Positions 51,585-60,876 of a DNA stretch of 64,000 bases are shown here, in pieces; within the stretch, counting starts at the first letter, position 1, and the number at the start of each line of letters is the position of its first letter. The position numbers and the translations under genes are program-made. The DNA comes from Geothrix sp. 21YS21S-2 (GTDB taxonomy: Bacteria > Acidobacteriota > Holophagae > Holophagales > Holophagaceae). The stretch spans positions 716,001 through 780,000 of the forward strand of contig NZ_CP132910.1 in the NCBI RefSeq assembly GCF_030846775.1. Direction: 5' to 3'. The notes beneath the pieces were generated by a model. The model made no database searches. It saw only the letters and a list, made by a program, of their open reading frames with translations, and had not been told where the DNA came from.

Positions 51585-52959
51585 ACGCGTTCAGCCGCCT
51601 GTAGAAGGTGGTCCTCCCGATCCCCAGCCTCCGGGCGGCCTGGGCGACGTTGCCGTGGCAGGCCTCCAGGGCCGCTTCCAGGGCGCGGCGTTCGGCCTCA
51701 AAGGCGGCGCCGGCCAGGGTCGAGGCTCCGGCGGCCGGTTCCCCCCCGAGCTCCTGGAAATCCGACGGCTCCAGGGTGTGGGCATCGGTGTTCAGCATGG
51801 CCCTTTCCAGGACGTTCTCCAGTTCCCGCACGTTGCCGGGCCAGGCATGGCGTTCCAGAAGCTCCATGGCGGCGGGGCTCAGTTCCTGGCAGAGGGTGCC
51901 GTTCTTGTGGCCGATCTTTTCGAGGAGGTGCTCGCACAGGGTCTCCAGATCCCCCATGCGCTCGCGGAGGGGCGGAACGGGGATGCTCAGCACGTCCAGG
52001 CGGTAGAAGAGGTCCTTGCGGAAGGTCCCGGCCTTGACCATGGCCGCGAGGTCGCGGTTGGTGGCGGCCATGATGCGCACGTCCACGCGGACGACGCGGT
52101 TGGAGCCCAGGGGCTCGAATTCCTGGTCCTGGAGGACCCGCAGCAGCTTGCCCTGGAGGGCCAGGGGCATGTCGCCGATCTCGTCGAGGAAGAGGGTGCC
52201 GCCGTGGGCAAGCTCGAACTTCCCCGCCCGGGGCTTGCGGTCCGCGCCGGTATAGGCGCCCGGAGCCACGCCGAAGAACTCGGCCTCCAGCAGGGTGTCC
52301 GGGATGGCGGCGACGTTCACCGTGACGAAGGGGCCCTCGGCCCTGGGGCCTCCGGCGTGGATGGCGTGGGCCAGAAGTTCCTTGCCCGTGCCCGTCTCCC
52401 CCCGCAGGAGCACCGGGGCCTTCAGGAACGCGGCGCGCCGGGCCAGGCGCTTGGTCTCCATGGTCCCGGGGCTGGTGCCGATGAAGGAGGAGAAGGTGAA
52501 CCGGGAGCGCCGGGCCTCCGCGAGCTTCTTGTGGGCGTGGGCCAGTTCCGTCTGGAGGTGGTTCAGGCGGTCGTTGAAGGGCTTGAGGGGCTCCAGGTCG
52601 CTGTAGAGCGCGAAGGCCATGGCCCCGGCGACCGATCCGTCCTCGTCCCGGATGGGCATGCGGGAGACGACCATGGCGTGCTCCTGGGCCTCGAAGATCT
52701 CAAGGAGGATGGGCTTTCCCGTCTCCACCACCTGGCGCATGAGGCTGTTGGGCAGGAAGGTCTCGATCTCCTGTCCCAGGACCGCGGCGGGGTCCACGCC
52801 CAGGTTGGCCGCGTACCGCTCGCTGATCATGACGACCCGGACGTCCTTGTCCACGACCAGGCAGCCCTCGGCCAGCTCGTCGAAGCAGTCGAAGACCAGC
52901 TGGGTCGCCTTCTGCTTGAGGAGGGTGAAGTCCTGGAAGATCGAGAGGAGTTTGGCCAT
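51574..52959 (-). CDS. PAS-domain sigma-54-dependent transcription activator
   Basis: A 461-residue bacterial enhancer-binding protein. A PAS domain (about 20-125: LAEGCLVVDKDVRVVMISERY) precedes a coiled linker. The AAA+ domain has Walker A GETGTGKE, the sigma-54-contacting loop GAYTGA (variant of GAFTGA), Walker [12 protein letters not shown] and the second-region-of-homology arginine in FRKDLFYRLDVL. A C-terminal Fis-type helix-turn-helix (VAQAARRLGIGRTTFYRRL) binds DNA. The PAS domain suggests a redox or ligand signal. Target operons are not evident nearby; the two flanking genes have no obvious sigma-54 promoter. Confidence 0.92.
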   Translation of the reverse strand: MAKLLSIFQDFTLLKQKATQLVFDCFDELAEGCLVVDKDVRVVMISERYAANLGVDPAAVLGQEIETFLPNSLMRQVVETGKPILLEIFEAQEHAMVVSRMPIRDEDGSVAGAMAFALYSDLEPLKPFNDRLNHLQTELAHAHKKLAEARRSRFTFSSFIGTSPGTMETKRLARRAAFLKAPVLLRGETGTGKELLAHAIHAGGPRAEGPFVTVNVAAIPDTLLEAEFFGVAPGAYTGADRKPRAGKFELAHGGTLFLDEIGDMPLALQGKLLRVLQDQEFEPLGSNRVVRVDVRIMAATNRDLAAMVKAGTFRKDLFYRLDVLSIPVPPLRERMGDLETLCEHLLEKIGHKNGTLCQELSPAAMELLERHAWPGNVRELENVLERAMLNTDAHTLEPSDFQELGGEPAAGASTLAGAAFEAERRALEAALEACHGNVAQAARRLGIGRTTFYRRLNAFRR

Positions 52960-53370
52960 GGGGGTCAGGCGGTATTATCGCATCCCCCGCCAGAAGGTCG
53001 ATCCGGTATGCTTCGGGGCCCGCGGGCCCTCGAAGGCGATGTCCGGTTTGACTTCCACCCCGACCCGGCGCCCCTTAAGGCGCAGGGCGTGTCGGCCAAC
53101 CCAAAGCCATGTCTGTTCATCCGGCTCAGGCTTTGACCACCCAGTCTTTATCCTGCCCTTTCGCGAAAATCCAATTCAACCCGTTACGCAGGGCCAGCGC
53201 AGGGATGGGTCTGAGCCCTATTTACTTTCAAAGTCGACCCATCCCGGCATCGGCCCTGCGGAACAGGGATGGACGCAGATGTGCAGGATGAAGGGGATGG
53301 CGTTCGCCAATCCCTGTCCATCCGGGGGTGTTTCTCGTCGTTCGGCCATGCCGTGCCGCCCGTATTGCCC
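52960..53370. other. 411-base intergenic region between regulator and barrel gene
   Basis: Apart from the promoter expected for the sigma-54 activator (a GATAAT-like box close to its start), the region holds a strong 24-nt inverted repeat (53188-53259) and a weaker one (GGATGGAC at 53267 with GTCCATCC at 53316). No gene with a plausible product is seen. The GGGATGG motif occurs several times, suggesting a repeat-derived spacer. Confidence 0.5.
53188..53259. repeat. REP-like hairpin with 24-nt arms
   Basis: Arms 53188-53211 and 53236-53259 pair at 20 of 24 positions: GCAGGGCC outside and GGGATGGGTC inside are perfect, the six bases between are mismatched. The loop is 24 bases. The structure is that of bacterial interspersed palindromes. 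Its sequence is unrelated to the CTCGGCG palindromes elsewhere in the window. Confidence 0.65.
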
Positions 53371-53952
53371 CTAGAACCTGAAGCTCAGGGTCCCGACAAT
53401 GGCGTTCGCCATGAACCCGGCGTCGTAGGCGCCCGGAAGGTTGTAGCCCAGCTCCCCCATGTCCATGCCCAGGTACTTCACCTCCATCCCGACGTTCCTG
53501 TTGAAGGCGTAACCCAGCCCCACGTTGTAGGCCAGCCCGTTGTGGGTCTTCCTGCCCCTGGCCGTGACGGGACCGAAGGTCTTCGCCGCGTCCAGGCGGG
53601 TTGAGTGGAAGCCCAGCCCCGCGATGAGGTATCCGCCTTCCGCCTCCTCCGCCACGAAGTAGGTGTAGTCGGCCATGAGCAGCAGGGAGTCGGCCTTGTA
53701 GCGGCGGTCCCCGCCGCCACGGCTGAAGGCCAGGTAGTCGAGCTTGGGCCTCAGAATGTGGCCGGCGCCGAAGTCGACGGGGGCCTGGATCCCCAGACCG
53801 AATCCCAGCCTGTTGTCCAGGCGCCCGGAGTCGGAGAAGGCGCCCAGCGGCTTGGCGAGGTGGATCTGGCCGCCGAAGGAGGCCTCGGCCGCCGCCAGGG
53901 GCGCCGCGGCCAGGAACGGCGCGAGAAGGAGCATACGCGGACGGAGCGACAT
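53371..53952 (-). CDS. Outer-membrane beta-barrel protein
   Basis: A 193-residue exported protein with signal peptide [17 protein letters not shown], followed by alternating strands and ending [10 protein letters not shown], a typical outer-membrane barrel terminus (Phe last). It resembles the OmpW/OprF-like small barrels and, in outline, the barrel at 19617-20228. The ATG at complement 53950-53952 is preceded by GGAGA and gives the signal peptide at the N-terminus; a much longer open frame upstream is antisense to the next gene and is not credible. Function unknown. It is divergent from the GAF activator gene at 54076. Confidence 0.75.
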   Translation of the reverse strand: MSLRPRMLLLAPFLAAAPLAAAEASFGGQIHLAKPLGAFSDSGRLDNRLGFGLGIQAPVDFGAGHILRPKLDYLAFSRGGGDRRYKADSLLLMADYTYFVAEEAEGGYLIAGLGFHSTRLDAAKTFGPVTARGRKTHNGLAYNVGLGYAFNRNVGMEVKYLGMDMGELGYNLPGAYDAGFMANAIVGTLSFRF

Positions 53953-54075
53953 GGTGTCTCCACGGCAAAGGTTGCGTTCGCGGCCTCCCGGGCTCGGGTC
54001 CGGCCACAGAGCAGGTGTGCCGGGACCCGCCGCGGGGTTCCGGTGCCGCTCCCGGCGGGCTGGTATGATCCTCGG

Positions 54076-56118
54076 GTGAACGTGAACGCCCCCGCCCGGA
54101 CCTTCCGGGACATGGATCCCCCGAGGCTCGCCCAGCTCCTGGACGCGGCCGCGGAACTGGGTCCGTGCAGGGACCTGGGCACGCTGGGGCCGGCCCTGTT
54201 CCGGGTGCTGCAGAAGTCCCTGCCCGTCCACCGCATGGCGCTGTGGCTGGGGGACCCCGGGGAGGACCGGCCCGAGACCGCCTGGGCGGCGGAGCTGGGA
54301 CAGGACGGCTTCCTCGCCCGGGTGGAGCCGATGCCCGACCTGGTGGAACTCACGCGCAACCTCCAGACGGATCTCTGGGATCCGGACGGGACCGGAGGCG
54401 GATCGGGGAAGGCCCTGCGGGACCGCGGCTTCAGGTCCTTCGTCCTCCTGCCGCTGCGCACTCCGGAGCAGCTCGTGGGGGGCCTGGCCCTGTCCAGCCG
54501 CGCGCCGGCCGCGTTCCGGGAGGCGGGGCCGGCCTACCTGGTCCACCTCGCGAAGTTCGTGGCCTCCTTCACGGTGAAGATCCTGCGCCTGCGCCAGATG
54601 GACGAGCTCAACGCGAGCCTCACGCTGGAGCGCGACCAGCAGCGCATCCTGCTCCAGATCACCAACGAGCTGGTGGAGCACCGCGATCCCCGGGACCTCT
54701 TCCAGGCCATCTCCAGGAGCCTGCGCGAGCGCTTCTCCTTCGACGGCATCGCGCTGGTGCTCGTCCAGCACGAGGCCGAACCCCTCCTCCGGTTCCTGGA
54801 CTACCCCACCAACCGCGGCCACATGCAGGAGAACCAGGTCTTCACCGTCAGGAACGGGCCCAGCCAGCGGGCCATGGACCTGCGCCGGGCGCTGGTGTTC
54901 ACCCGGGCCGAGCTGGACGCCTTCGAGGGGCCCATCCCCCAGGTGCTGGTGAAGGGCGAGGGCCTGGCCACCATGTGCTGCATCCCGCTGGTGTCCCGCA
55001 GCCGGGTGATGGGCGTGCTCTCCTTCCTGAGCCGCAGGGGGGACGCCTTCCCGGAGGCCACGGTGGACCTGCTGGGCCGGGTGACGGCCCAGGTGGCCGT
55101 CGCCCTGGACAACGCCTTCGCCTACGAGGAGATCCAGACCCTCCGGGACCAGCTGGCCCAGGAGAACCTCTACCTGCAGGAGGAGATGGACAAGGACTTC
55201 GGCATGGAGATCGTGGGACGCAGCCCCTCCCTCCAGAAGGTGCTGCGCCAGGTGGAGACGGTGGCCCCGTCGGACGCCACGGTGCTGCTGCTGGGCGAGA
55301 CGGGCACGGGCAAGGAGCTCATGGCCCGGGCCATCCACTCCCTGAGTCCGCGGGCCGAGCGGGGCTTCGTGCAGATCAACTGCGCGTCCATCCCGGCGGG
55401 CCTGGTGGAGAGCGAGCTGTTCGGCCACGAGAAGGGGGCCTTCACCGGCGCCATCGCGCAGAAGACCGGGCGCCTGGAGCTGGCCCACCAGGGCACGCTC
55501 TTCCTGGACGAGATCGGCGACCTCCCCCTGGAGCTCCAGCCCAAGCTGCTCCGGGCCCTCCAGGAGCGCGAGTTCGAGCGGGTGGGGGGAACCCGGCCCC
55601 GCAAGGTGGACCTGCGCCTCATCGCGGCCACCAACCGCGACCTGACGGCCATGGTGGAGTCCCGGGAATTCCGCGCGGACCTCTTCTACCGCCTCAACGT
55701 CTTCCCCATCCGCGTCCCGCCCCTGCGCGAGCGCAAGGAGGACATCCCCACCCTGGTGCGGTACTTCACCCAGAAGTTCGCCCAGCGCATGCACCGCCCC
55801 ATCGAGTCCATCCCCACCCGGGCCCTGGAGAAGCTGGTGGCCTGGGACTGGCCCGGCAACATCCGGGAGCTGGAGAACTTCATCGAGCGCTCCGTCATCC
55901 TCAGCCGCGGCAGGGAGCTGGAGATCCCCTTCTCCGAGCTGGAGACGGCCCGGCCGGCCCCGGCCCCGGCCGCGACGCTGGAGGAGGCCGACCGCGCCCA
56001 CATCCTCAAGATCCTCGAGGCCTGCCACGGCAAGGTGGGAGGCCCGGACGGCGCCGCGGCGCGCCTGGGCATGAAGCGCACCACCCTGCAGAGCCGCATG
56101 CGCAAGCTGGGCATCTGA
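54076..56118 (+). CDS. GAF-domain sigma-54-dependent activator (FhlA-like)
   Basis: A 680-residue enhancer-binding protein with two GAF-like sensor domains (about 15-170 and 190-350), then AAA+ with Walker A GETGTGKE, the GAFTGA loop intact ([13 protein letters not shown]), Walker [13 protein letters not shown] and arginine finger [13 protein letters not shown], and a C-terminal helix-turn-helix [21 protein letters not shown] of the FhlA/NorR type. The start is uncertain: GTG at 54076 is assumed, with a second GTG at 54082 and an ATG at 54112. The efflux operon follows 143 bases later with palindromic sites between, so it is the likely activator of that operon in response to an unknown ligand. 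Confidence 0.9.
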   Translation: MNVNAPARTFRDMDPPRLAQLLDAAAELGPCRDLGTLGPALFRVLQKSLPVHRMALWLGDPGEDRPETAWAAELGQDGFLARVEPMPDLVELTRNLQTDLWDPDGTGGGSGKALRDRGFRSFVLLPLRTPEQLVGGLALSSRAPAAFREAGPAYLVHLAKFVASFTVKILRLRQMDELNASLTLERDQQRILLQITNELVEHRDPRDLFQAISRSLRERFSFDGIALVLVQHEAEPLLRFLDYPTNRGHMQENQVFTVRNGPSQRAMDLRRALVFTRAELDAFEGPIPQVLVKGEGLATMCCIPLVSRSRVMGVLSFLSRRGDAFPEATVDLLGRVTAQVAVALDNAFAYEEIQTLRDQLAQENLYLQEEMDKDFGMEIVGRSPSLQKVLRQVETVAPSDATVLLLGETGTGKELMARAIHSLSPRAERGFVQINCASIPAGLVESELFGHEKGAFTGAIAQKTGRLELAHQGTLFLDEIGDLPLELQPKLLRALQEREFERVGGTRPRKVDLRLIAATNRDLTAMVESREFRADLFYRLNVFPIRVPPLRERKEDIPTLVRYFTQKFAQRMHRPIESIPTRALEKLVAWDWPGNIRELENFIERSVILSRGRELEIPFSELETARPAPAPAATLEEADRAHILKILEACHGKVGGPDGAAARLGMKRTTLQSRMRKLGI

Positions 56119-56121
56119 AGA

Positions 56122-56158
56122 GTGCCGATATATGGGCAGTGTGCCGATATATCGGCAC
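56122..56158. promoter_or_regulatory. Tandem palindromic sites, candidate enhancer/operator (or terminator)
   Basis: GTGCCGATATATCGGCAC (56141-56158) is a perfect 18-base palindrome. An imperfect copy, GTGCCGATATATGGGCAG, lies at 56122-56139, and a half site TCGGCAC at 56165-56171. The centre-to-centre distance of 19 bases is close to two helical turns, typical of cooperative activator binding. Alternatively the perfect copy plus the following TTATTTT could act as a terminator of the activator gene. Confidence 0.6.
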
Positions 56159-56220
56159 TTATTTTCGGCACTTCGTCGGCAGGTGGAATCTTTTTATTGA
56201 TATATTTGAATGTTACCTTT

Positions 56221-56236
56221 CGGCATAAATCCGGCA
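56221..56236 (+). promoter_or_regulatory. Possible -24/-12 (sigma-54) promoter of the efflux operon
   Basis: CGGCATAAATCCGGCA has GG and GC at the required ten-base separation (GG-N10-GC), lies 65-80 bases downstream of the palindromic sites and about 25 bases before the ATG at 56262, where GGAGG is the ribosome site. The match to TGGCAC-N5-TTGC is incomplete (TT is CG), so confidence is low. Confidence 0.3.
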
Positions 56237-56261
56237 ACCGTCTGAACGGACGGAGGTTTCC

Positions 56262-57878
56262 ATGCTTCGAATCACACCCAGGGACCAGGACACCGGACTC
56301 ACCCTGGTTCTGGAAGGCAAGTTGGCCGGCCCATGGGTGGCCGAACTGGCCCAGGCCTGGAGCAGCTGGCAGGGGCGCACCGATCCCGCCAGGGCGGTGC
56401 TGGACATGCAGGGCGTGGCCTTCATCGACGAGGCCGGCCGCGAGCTGCTGGCCCGCATCCACGGCGAAGGCGCCGGGCTGGTGGGCTCGGGCTGCTACGT
56501 GGGCCCCATCATCCAGTCCATCCTGAACGGCGGGGAACTGGGCGCCGCGGGCGTGCGCTTCCTGTGGCTGCCCCTGCTGGGGCTGGCCGCCGCCGGGGCC
56601 CTGGCCGCCGCCGAGCCCGCCGTGCCCCTGAGCCTGGCCCAGGCCCTGGACCAGGCCCTCACCCGCAACCCCGAGATCCACAAGTCGCTCCTCAACATCG
56701 CCCAGAGCCAGGACGACCGGCGCCTGGCGGCGTCGGCCCTGATGCCTTCCGTCGAAGGGGTGGCGGCCTACAGCCGCACCAAGCAGAACCTGGACTCCTT
56801 CCTGGGCATCCCCAGCCCGGGCGGACCCGACGTGGTGGGGCCCTTCAACGCGGGCCAGGTGGGCATCCGCGCCGAGGCCCCGCTGTTCGACCTGAGCCTC
56901 TACCAGCGCTGGACGGCCAGCCGCCACGGCGAGGCCTCCGCGAAGGCCCAGTCCCGGGTGGCGCGGGAGGGCATCGCCGCCCTGGTGGTGGGCCAGTACC
57001 TGCGCACCCAGCGGGCCGCGGAATCCGTGAAGGCCGCCCGGAGCCGGGTGGAGCTGGCCGGCGCCCTGGAGAAGCTCGCCGAGGACCAGCAGAAGAACGG
57101 GCTGGGCACGAAGCTGGACACCCTCCGGGCCCAGGTGCAGGTGCAGAACGAGCGCCAGCGGCTCATCCAGGCCCAGACCCAGGTCCGCACCGCCCAGTTC
57201 GGGCTGGTCAAGCTCCTGGACCTGGAGCCCTCCACGAACATCGTGCTCACGGATCCCCTCACGGCTCCCGAAGCCGCGGCCTTCACCTTCCAGGAGGCCT
57301 ACGGCCAGGGCCTCGCCCAGCGGCCCGAGGTGGCGGCCCTGGACGCCCGGGAGCAGGCCGCCATGAGCCTTCGCGATTCGGCCCGCAGCCTGCGCCTGCC
57401 CTCCCTGGTGGTCACGGGGTCCTACGCGTCCATGGGCCTGTCCCCCAGCCAGCCCTGGGTGCCCACCTACACCGTGGGCCTGGGGGTCAAGGTGCCGCTG
57501 TTCACCGGCGGCAGGATCTCCGCCCAGACCGCCAAGGCCAAGCTCGAGCTGGACCGGGTCGCCGAGGAGCGCAAGGAGATCCGGGCCCAGGTCGGCCTCG
57601 AGGTCCAGGTGGCCCAGGCCGAGATGGACTCGGCCCGCAGCGAGGTGGACGTCGCCACCCAGGCCGTGGGCCTGGCCCAGGAGGCCCTGGTCCAGTCCCG
57701 CCACCGCTTCGAAGCCGGCGTGAGCAACAACATCGAGGTCATCAACGCCCAGGACGAGCTGGCCCGGGCGGAAGACAACCGCATCAACGCCCTTTGGCGC
57801 CTGAACCAGTCCCGCGCGGACCTGGCCAAGGCCATGGGCCAGCTGGAACCCCTCTTCGCCGGAAAACGGAGCCGATAA
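56262..57878 (+). CDS. STAS-like domain fused to a TolC-family outer-membrane efflux protein
   Basis: A 538-residue reading frame. Residues 1-90 read LTLVLEGKLAGPWVAELAQAW, then VLDMQGVAFIDEAGRELLARI, a STAS-like fold. A hydrophobic segment (FLWLPLLGLAAAGALAAAEP) near 99-118 resembles a signal peptide. Residues 120-538 are a TolC-type outer-membrane channel: two long coiled-coil halves with LSLAQALDQALTRNPEI and the FTGGRISAQTAKAKLELD pattern. In-frame continuity has no stop. Either one fused protein is made, or two products share the frame with an internal GTG start near residue 98. It is first of three overlapping efflux genes. Confidence 0.8.
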   Translation: MLRITPRDQDTGLTLVLEGKLAGPWVAELAQAWSSWQGRTDPARAVLDMQGVAFIDEAGRELLARIHGEGAGLVGSGCYVGPIIQSILNGGELGAAGVRFLWLPLLGLAAAGALAAAEPAVPLSLAQALDQALTRNPEIHKSLLNIAQSQDDRRLAASALMPSVEGVAAYSRTKQNLDSFLGIPSPGGPDVVGPFNAGQVGIRAEAPLFDLSLYQRWTASRHGEASAKAQSRVAREGIAALVVGQYLRTQRAAESVKAARSRVELAGALEKLAEDQQKNGLGTKLDTLRAQVQVQNERQRLIQAQTQVRTAQFGLVKLLDLEPSTNIVLTDPLTAPEAAAFTFQEAYGQGLAQRPEVAALDAREQAAMSLRDSARSLRLPSLVVTGSYASMGLSPSQPWVPTYTVGLGVKVPLFTGGRISAQTAKAKLELDRVAEERKEIRAQVGLEVQVAQAEMDSARSEVDVATQAVGLAQEALVQSRHRFEAGVSNNIEVINAQDELARAEDNRINALWRLNQSRADLAKAMGQLEPLFAGKRSR

Positions 57879-58963
57879 TGAGCGAGACGACCGAACAGAC
57901 CCCCAAGAAGGACCGCACCCGCATGGCGCTCATGACCGCCGGCGTCCTCGCCGTGCTGGTGGCCGGCGGCATGGGGTGGCACTACCGGGACCGCGTCTCC
58001 ACCGACGACGCCCAGGTCGACGGCCACCTCGTGCCCGTCTCCTGCAAGGTCAACGGCAGCGTGGAGAAGGTCCTGGTGGAGGACAACCAGGCCGTGAAGG
58101 CCGGGGACGTCCTGGTGCAGCTGGACGCCCGGGACCTGCAGGCCCGCGTGGACCAGGCCCGGGCCGCCCTCGCCCAGGCCGAGGCCCAGGTGGTCTCGTC
58201 CCACGCCGACACCGACAAGGCGCGCAGTTCGTACGACCAGGCCCGCAGCTCGGACCTGCAGGTGGCCGAGGCCAACCTGGAGGCGAGCCGTTCCACCCTG
58301 GCCACGGCCAAGGCCGACCTGGAGCGCACCCGTCCCCTGGCCGAGCGCCAGGAGATCTCCGCCCAGGCCTTCGACGCCTACAGGAACCGCTTCGAGGTGG
58401 CCGACAGCCAGTACAAGGCCGCGGAGCGCCGCCTCGCCAGCGTCCGCCAGGAGTCCGACATCCGCCGCGCCGGGCTGGGCGCCCAGGAGGCCAGGACCGT
58501 CCAGGCCAAGGCCGGCATCCTCGCCGCCAAGGCGAACCTGGAAGCCCTGGAGCTCCAGCTCTCCTACACCCGCATCACCGCCCCCGTGGACGGCGTGGTC
58601 ACCCGCAAGTCCGTGGAGCTGGGCCAGATCATCCAGCCCGGCCAGGGGCTGCTCACCCTCGTGCCGCTGCACCAGACCTGGATCACCGCCAACTTCAAGG
58701 AGACCCAGCTGCGCAAGGTCCGCGCCGGCATGGAGGCCGAGGTCACGGTGGACATGAACGGCATCGTCCTCCACGGGACCGTGGATTCCATCGCCGCCTC
58801 CACGGGATCCCGCCTGTCCCTGCTGCCCCCCGAGAACGCCGTGGGCAACTTCGTCAAGGTCGTCCAGCGCATCCCCGTGAAGATCAAGCTGGACGCCAAG
58901 GACGCCGCCAACGTCACGCTGCGCCCCGGCATGAACGTCGACGCCACCATCCTCACCCGCTGA
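57878..58963 (+). CDS. HlyD/EmrA-type membrane fusion protein
   Basis: A 361-residue periplasmic adaptor joining the inner-membrane pump to the TolC-like channel. It has one N-terminal transmembrane anchor (ALMTAGVLAVLVAGGMGWHY), a lipoyl-like half (VSTDDAQVDGHLVPVSCKVNGSV and ITAPVDGVVTRKSVELGQ), a long alpha hairpin (about 85-220, repeated Ala/Glu/Arg heptads) and a beta-barrel end. The STDDAQVDGH motif is characteristic of EmrA. The ATG overlaps the preceding stop by one base (TAATG). The pump gene follows 10 bases later. Confidence 0.93.
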   Translation: MSETTEQTPKKDRTRMALMTAGVLAVLVAGGMGWHYRDRVSTDDAQVDGHLVPVSCKVNGSVEKVLVEDNQAVKAGDVLVQLDARDLQARVDQARAALAQAEAQVVSSHADTDKARSSYDQARSSDLQVAEANLEASRSTLATAKADLERTRPLAERQEISAQAFDAYRNRFEVADSQYKAAERRLASVRQESDIRRAGLGAQEARTVQAKAGILAAKANLEALELQLSYTRITAPVDGVVTRKSVELGQIIQPGQGLLTLVPLHQTWITANFKETQLRKVRAGMEAEVTVDMNGIVLHGTVDSIAASTGSRLSLLPPENAVGNFVKVVQRIPVKIKLDAKDAANVTLRPGMNVDATILTR

Positions 58964-58973
58964 GGCCCCGCAC

Positions 58974-60548
58974 ATGACGACGGAAACGCGGCACCGGGCC
59001 GTAAACCCGTGGCTCATCGCCCTCGTGGTGATGATCGCCACCTTCATGGAAGTGCTGGACACCTCCGTGGCCAACGTGGCCCTGCCCCACATCGCGGGCA
59101 ACCTCTCGGCCACGGTGGACGAGGCCACCTGGGTGCTCACCTCGTACCTGGTGGCCAACGCCGTGGTGCTGCCCCTGGGCGGCTACCTGGGCGGGCTCTT
59201 CGGGCGCAAGCGCTTCTACATGACCTGCGTGGGGATCTTCACGGTCTCCAGCATGCTCTGCGGCCTCGCGCCCAGCCTGCCCTGGCTGATCTTTTTCCGC
59301 ATCATGCAGGGCCTGGGCGGCGGCGCCCTGCAGCCCACGTCCCAGGCCATCCTGGTGGAGAGCTTCCCCCACGAGAAGCGGGGCGCGGCCATGGCCCTGT
59401 ACGGCATGGGCGTGGTGCTGGCCCCCATCGTCGGACCCGTGCTGGGCGGATGGATCACCGACAACTACAGCTGGCACTGGATCTTTCTCATCAACATCCC
59501 GGTGGGCATCCTGTCGCTGTTCCTCACCTACCGGATGGTGCACGATCCCCCGACCCTCAAGCGCATGTCGATCAAGGAAGGCTTCAAGGTCGACTACCTG
59601 GGCATCGGCATCCTCACCCTGGGCCTGGCGGCGCTGGAGATCGTCCTGGACGAAGGCCAGCGGCGGGACTGGTTCGCCTCGAACCTCATCCTCGTCTGCG
59701 CCGTGCTGGCCGTGGTGTGCCTGGTGGGCGTCGTGTTCTACCTTCTCAGGAAGGACCACCCCATCCTGGACCTGCGCCTGCTCAAGGACCGCAACTTCGC
59801 GGTGTCCACCGTGATGCTCTTCGTGCTGGGCTTCGTGCTCTACGGCAGCCTGGCGCTCCTGCCCATCTTCCTGCAGACCCTTTTGGGCTACACCGCCAGC
59901 CTCAGCGGCTGGATCCTCAGCCCCGGCGGGGTGGTGATCCTCCTGATGATGCCGGTGGTGGCCATGCTGCTGCGCAAGTTCGACACCCGGATCCTCATCG
60001 CCGCGGGCTTCACCACCTGCGGCGCCGGGCTCCTGTGGATGTCGCGGTTCAACCTGCAGGTGCCCTTCGACACCGCCATGTATTCCCGGTGCCTCCAGAG
60101 CTTCGGCCTGGCGTTCCTCTTCGTGCCCATGAACGTCACCGCCTTCCAGAACGTCCCCCTGGAAAAGACCAGCTACGCCACCGGCATGATGAACCTCGTG
60201 CGCAACATCGGCGGGTCCACGGGCATCGCCCTGGTGAGCACGATCCTCTCGCGGCGCAGCCAGGTGCACCAGGCCAGCCTCGTGGCCAACCTCCACCCCG
60301 CCAGCCTGGCCTACCAGGGCTTCCTGAACAGCGCCAGCCACGTGCTGGTGGCCAAGGGTTCCTCGGGCCCCGACGCCGCGCACCAGGCGCAGGGCATGGC
60401 CTACGGCCTGCTCCAGCGGCAGGCGGCGATGATGGCGTTCTCGGACGCGTTCTGGATCATGGGGATCCTGTGCTTCGCGCTGCTGCCGCTGATCTTCCTG
60501 ATGCGCAGGACCATGGCGGGGAAGAAGCCTGTGGTGATGGATCACTGA
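58974..60548 (+). CDS. EmrB/QacA-type drug exporter (MFS DHA2 family)
   Basis: A 524-residue inner-membrane proton antiporter with 14 predicted transmembrane segments. Family marks are TFMEVLDTSVANVALPHIAG in segment 1, the GGYLGGLFGRK loop (motif A), GLGGGALQPTSQAILVESFP, MALYGMGVVLAPIVGPVLGGW (motif C of exporters) and WHWIFLINIPVGI. With the TolC-like and EmrA-like genes it completes a tripartite export machine crossing both membranes, probably driven by an activator upstream at 54076. Substrates could be drugs, hydrophobic toxins or a metabolite. Confidence 0.94.
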   Translation: MTTETRHRAVNPWLIALVVMIATFMEVLDTSVANVALPHIAGNLSATVDEATWVLTSYLVANAVVLPLGGYLGGLFGRKRFYMTCVGIFTVSSMLCGLAPSLPWLIFFRIMQGLGGGALQPTSQAILVESFPHEKRGAAMALYGMGVVLAPIVGPVLGGWITDNYSWHWIFLINIPVGILSLFLTYRMVHDPPTLKRMSIKEGFKVDYLGIGILTLGLAALEIVLDEGQRRDWFASNLILVCAVLAVVCLVGVVFYLLRKDHPILDLRLLKDRNFAVSTVMLFVLGFVLYGSLALLPIFLQTLLGYTASLSGWILSPGGVVILLMMPVVAMLLRKFDTRILIAAGFTTCGAGLLWMSRFNLQVPFDTAMYSRCLQSFGLAFLFVPMNVTAFQNVPLEKTSYATGMMNLVRNIGGSTGIALVSTILSRRSQVHQASLVANLHPASLAYQGFLNSASHVLVAKGSSGPDAAHQAQGMAYGLLQRQAAMMAFSDAFWIMGILCFALLPLIFLMRRTMAGKKPVVMDH

Positions 60549-60632
60549 CCGTAGGCCGTCAGAAAGATCTTTCACAATTCCGTCCCTCGCCGGGGTTCTG
60601 ATTACCTGATGTGGGGCGATCCTGCTTTTGCT

Positions 60633-60780
60633 TTTCTCGGCGATCCTCGGCTCCTCGGCGCCTCGGCGATAAGTCCTTTTCCACACCTTGCTGGACTGTT
60701 CACTCATGGCCCAATCCTTGAGGCAGATTCAGCAAAAAGCCTTTCGCCGAGGCGCCGAGAAGCCTAGGATCGCCGAGAAA
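60633..60780. repeat. Palindromic repeat, copy 3 (41/40-nt arms, 67-nt loop)
   Basis: Left arm 60633-60673 begins TTTCTCGGCGATCCTCGG and ends CTCGGCGATAAG; right arm 60741-60780 is its reverse complement with two mismatches and one missing base. It lies between the EmrB-type gene and a decayed toxin gene. Same design and arm length as copies 1 and 2. The unit CTCGGCGCCTCGGCG is shared with copy 2. The rest of the 60549-60876 gap shows no gene. Confidence 0.85.
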
Positions 60781-60876
60781 TGATAAACAAAGTGAGGCTC
60801 CCGCCCGGAGTGAACGCACCTCCTCCCGGATGAGGGGAACGGTACGGGTCGGCACTGGACTGAAATGCTACACGTG

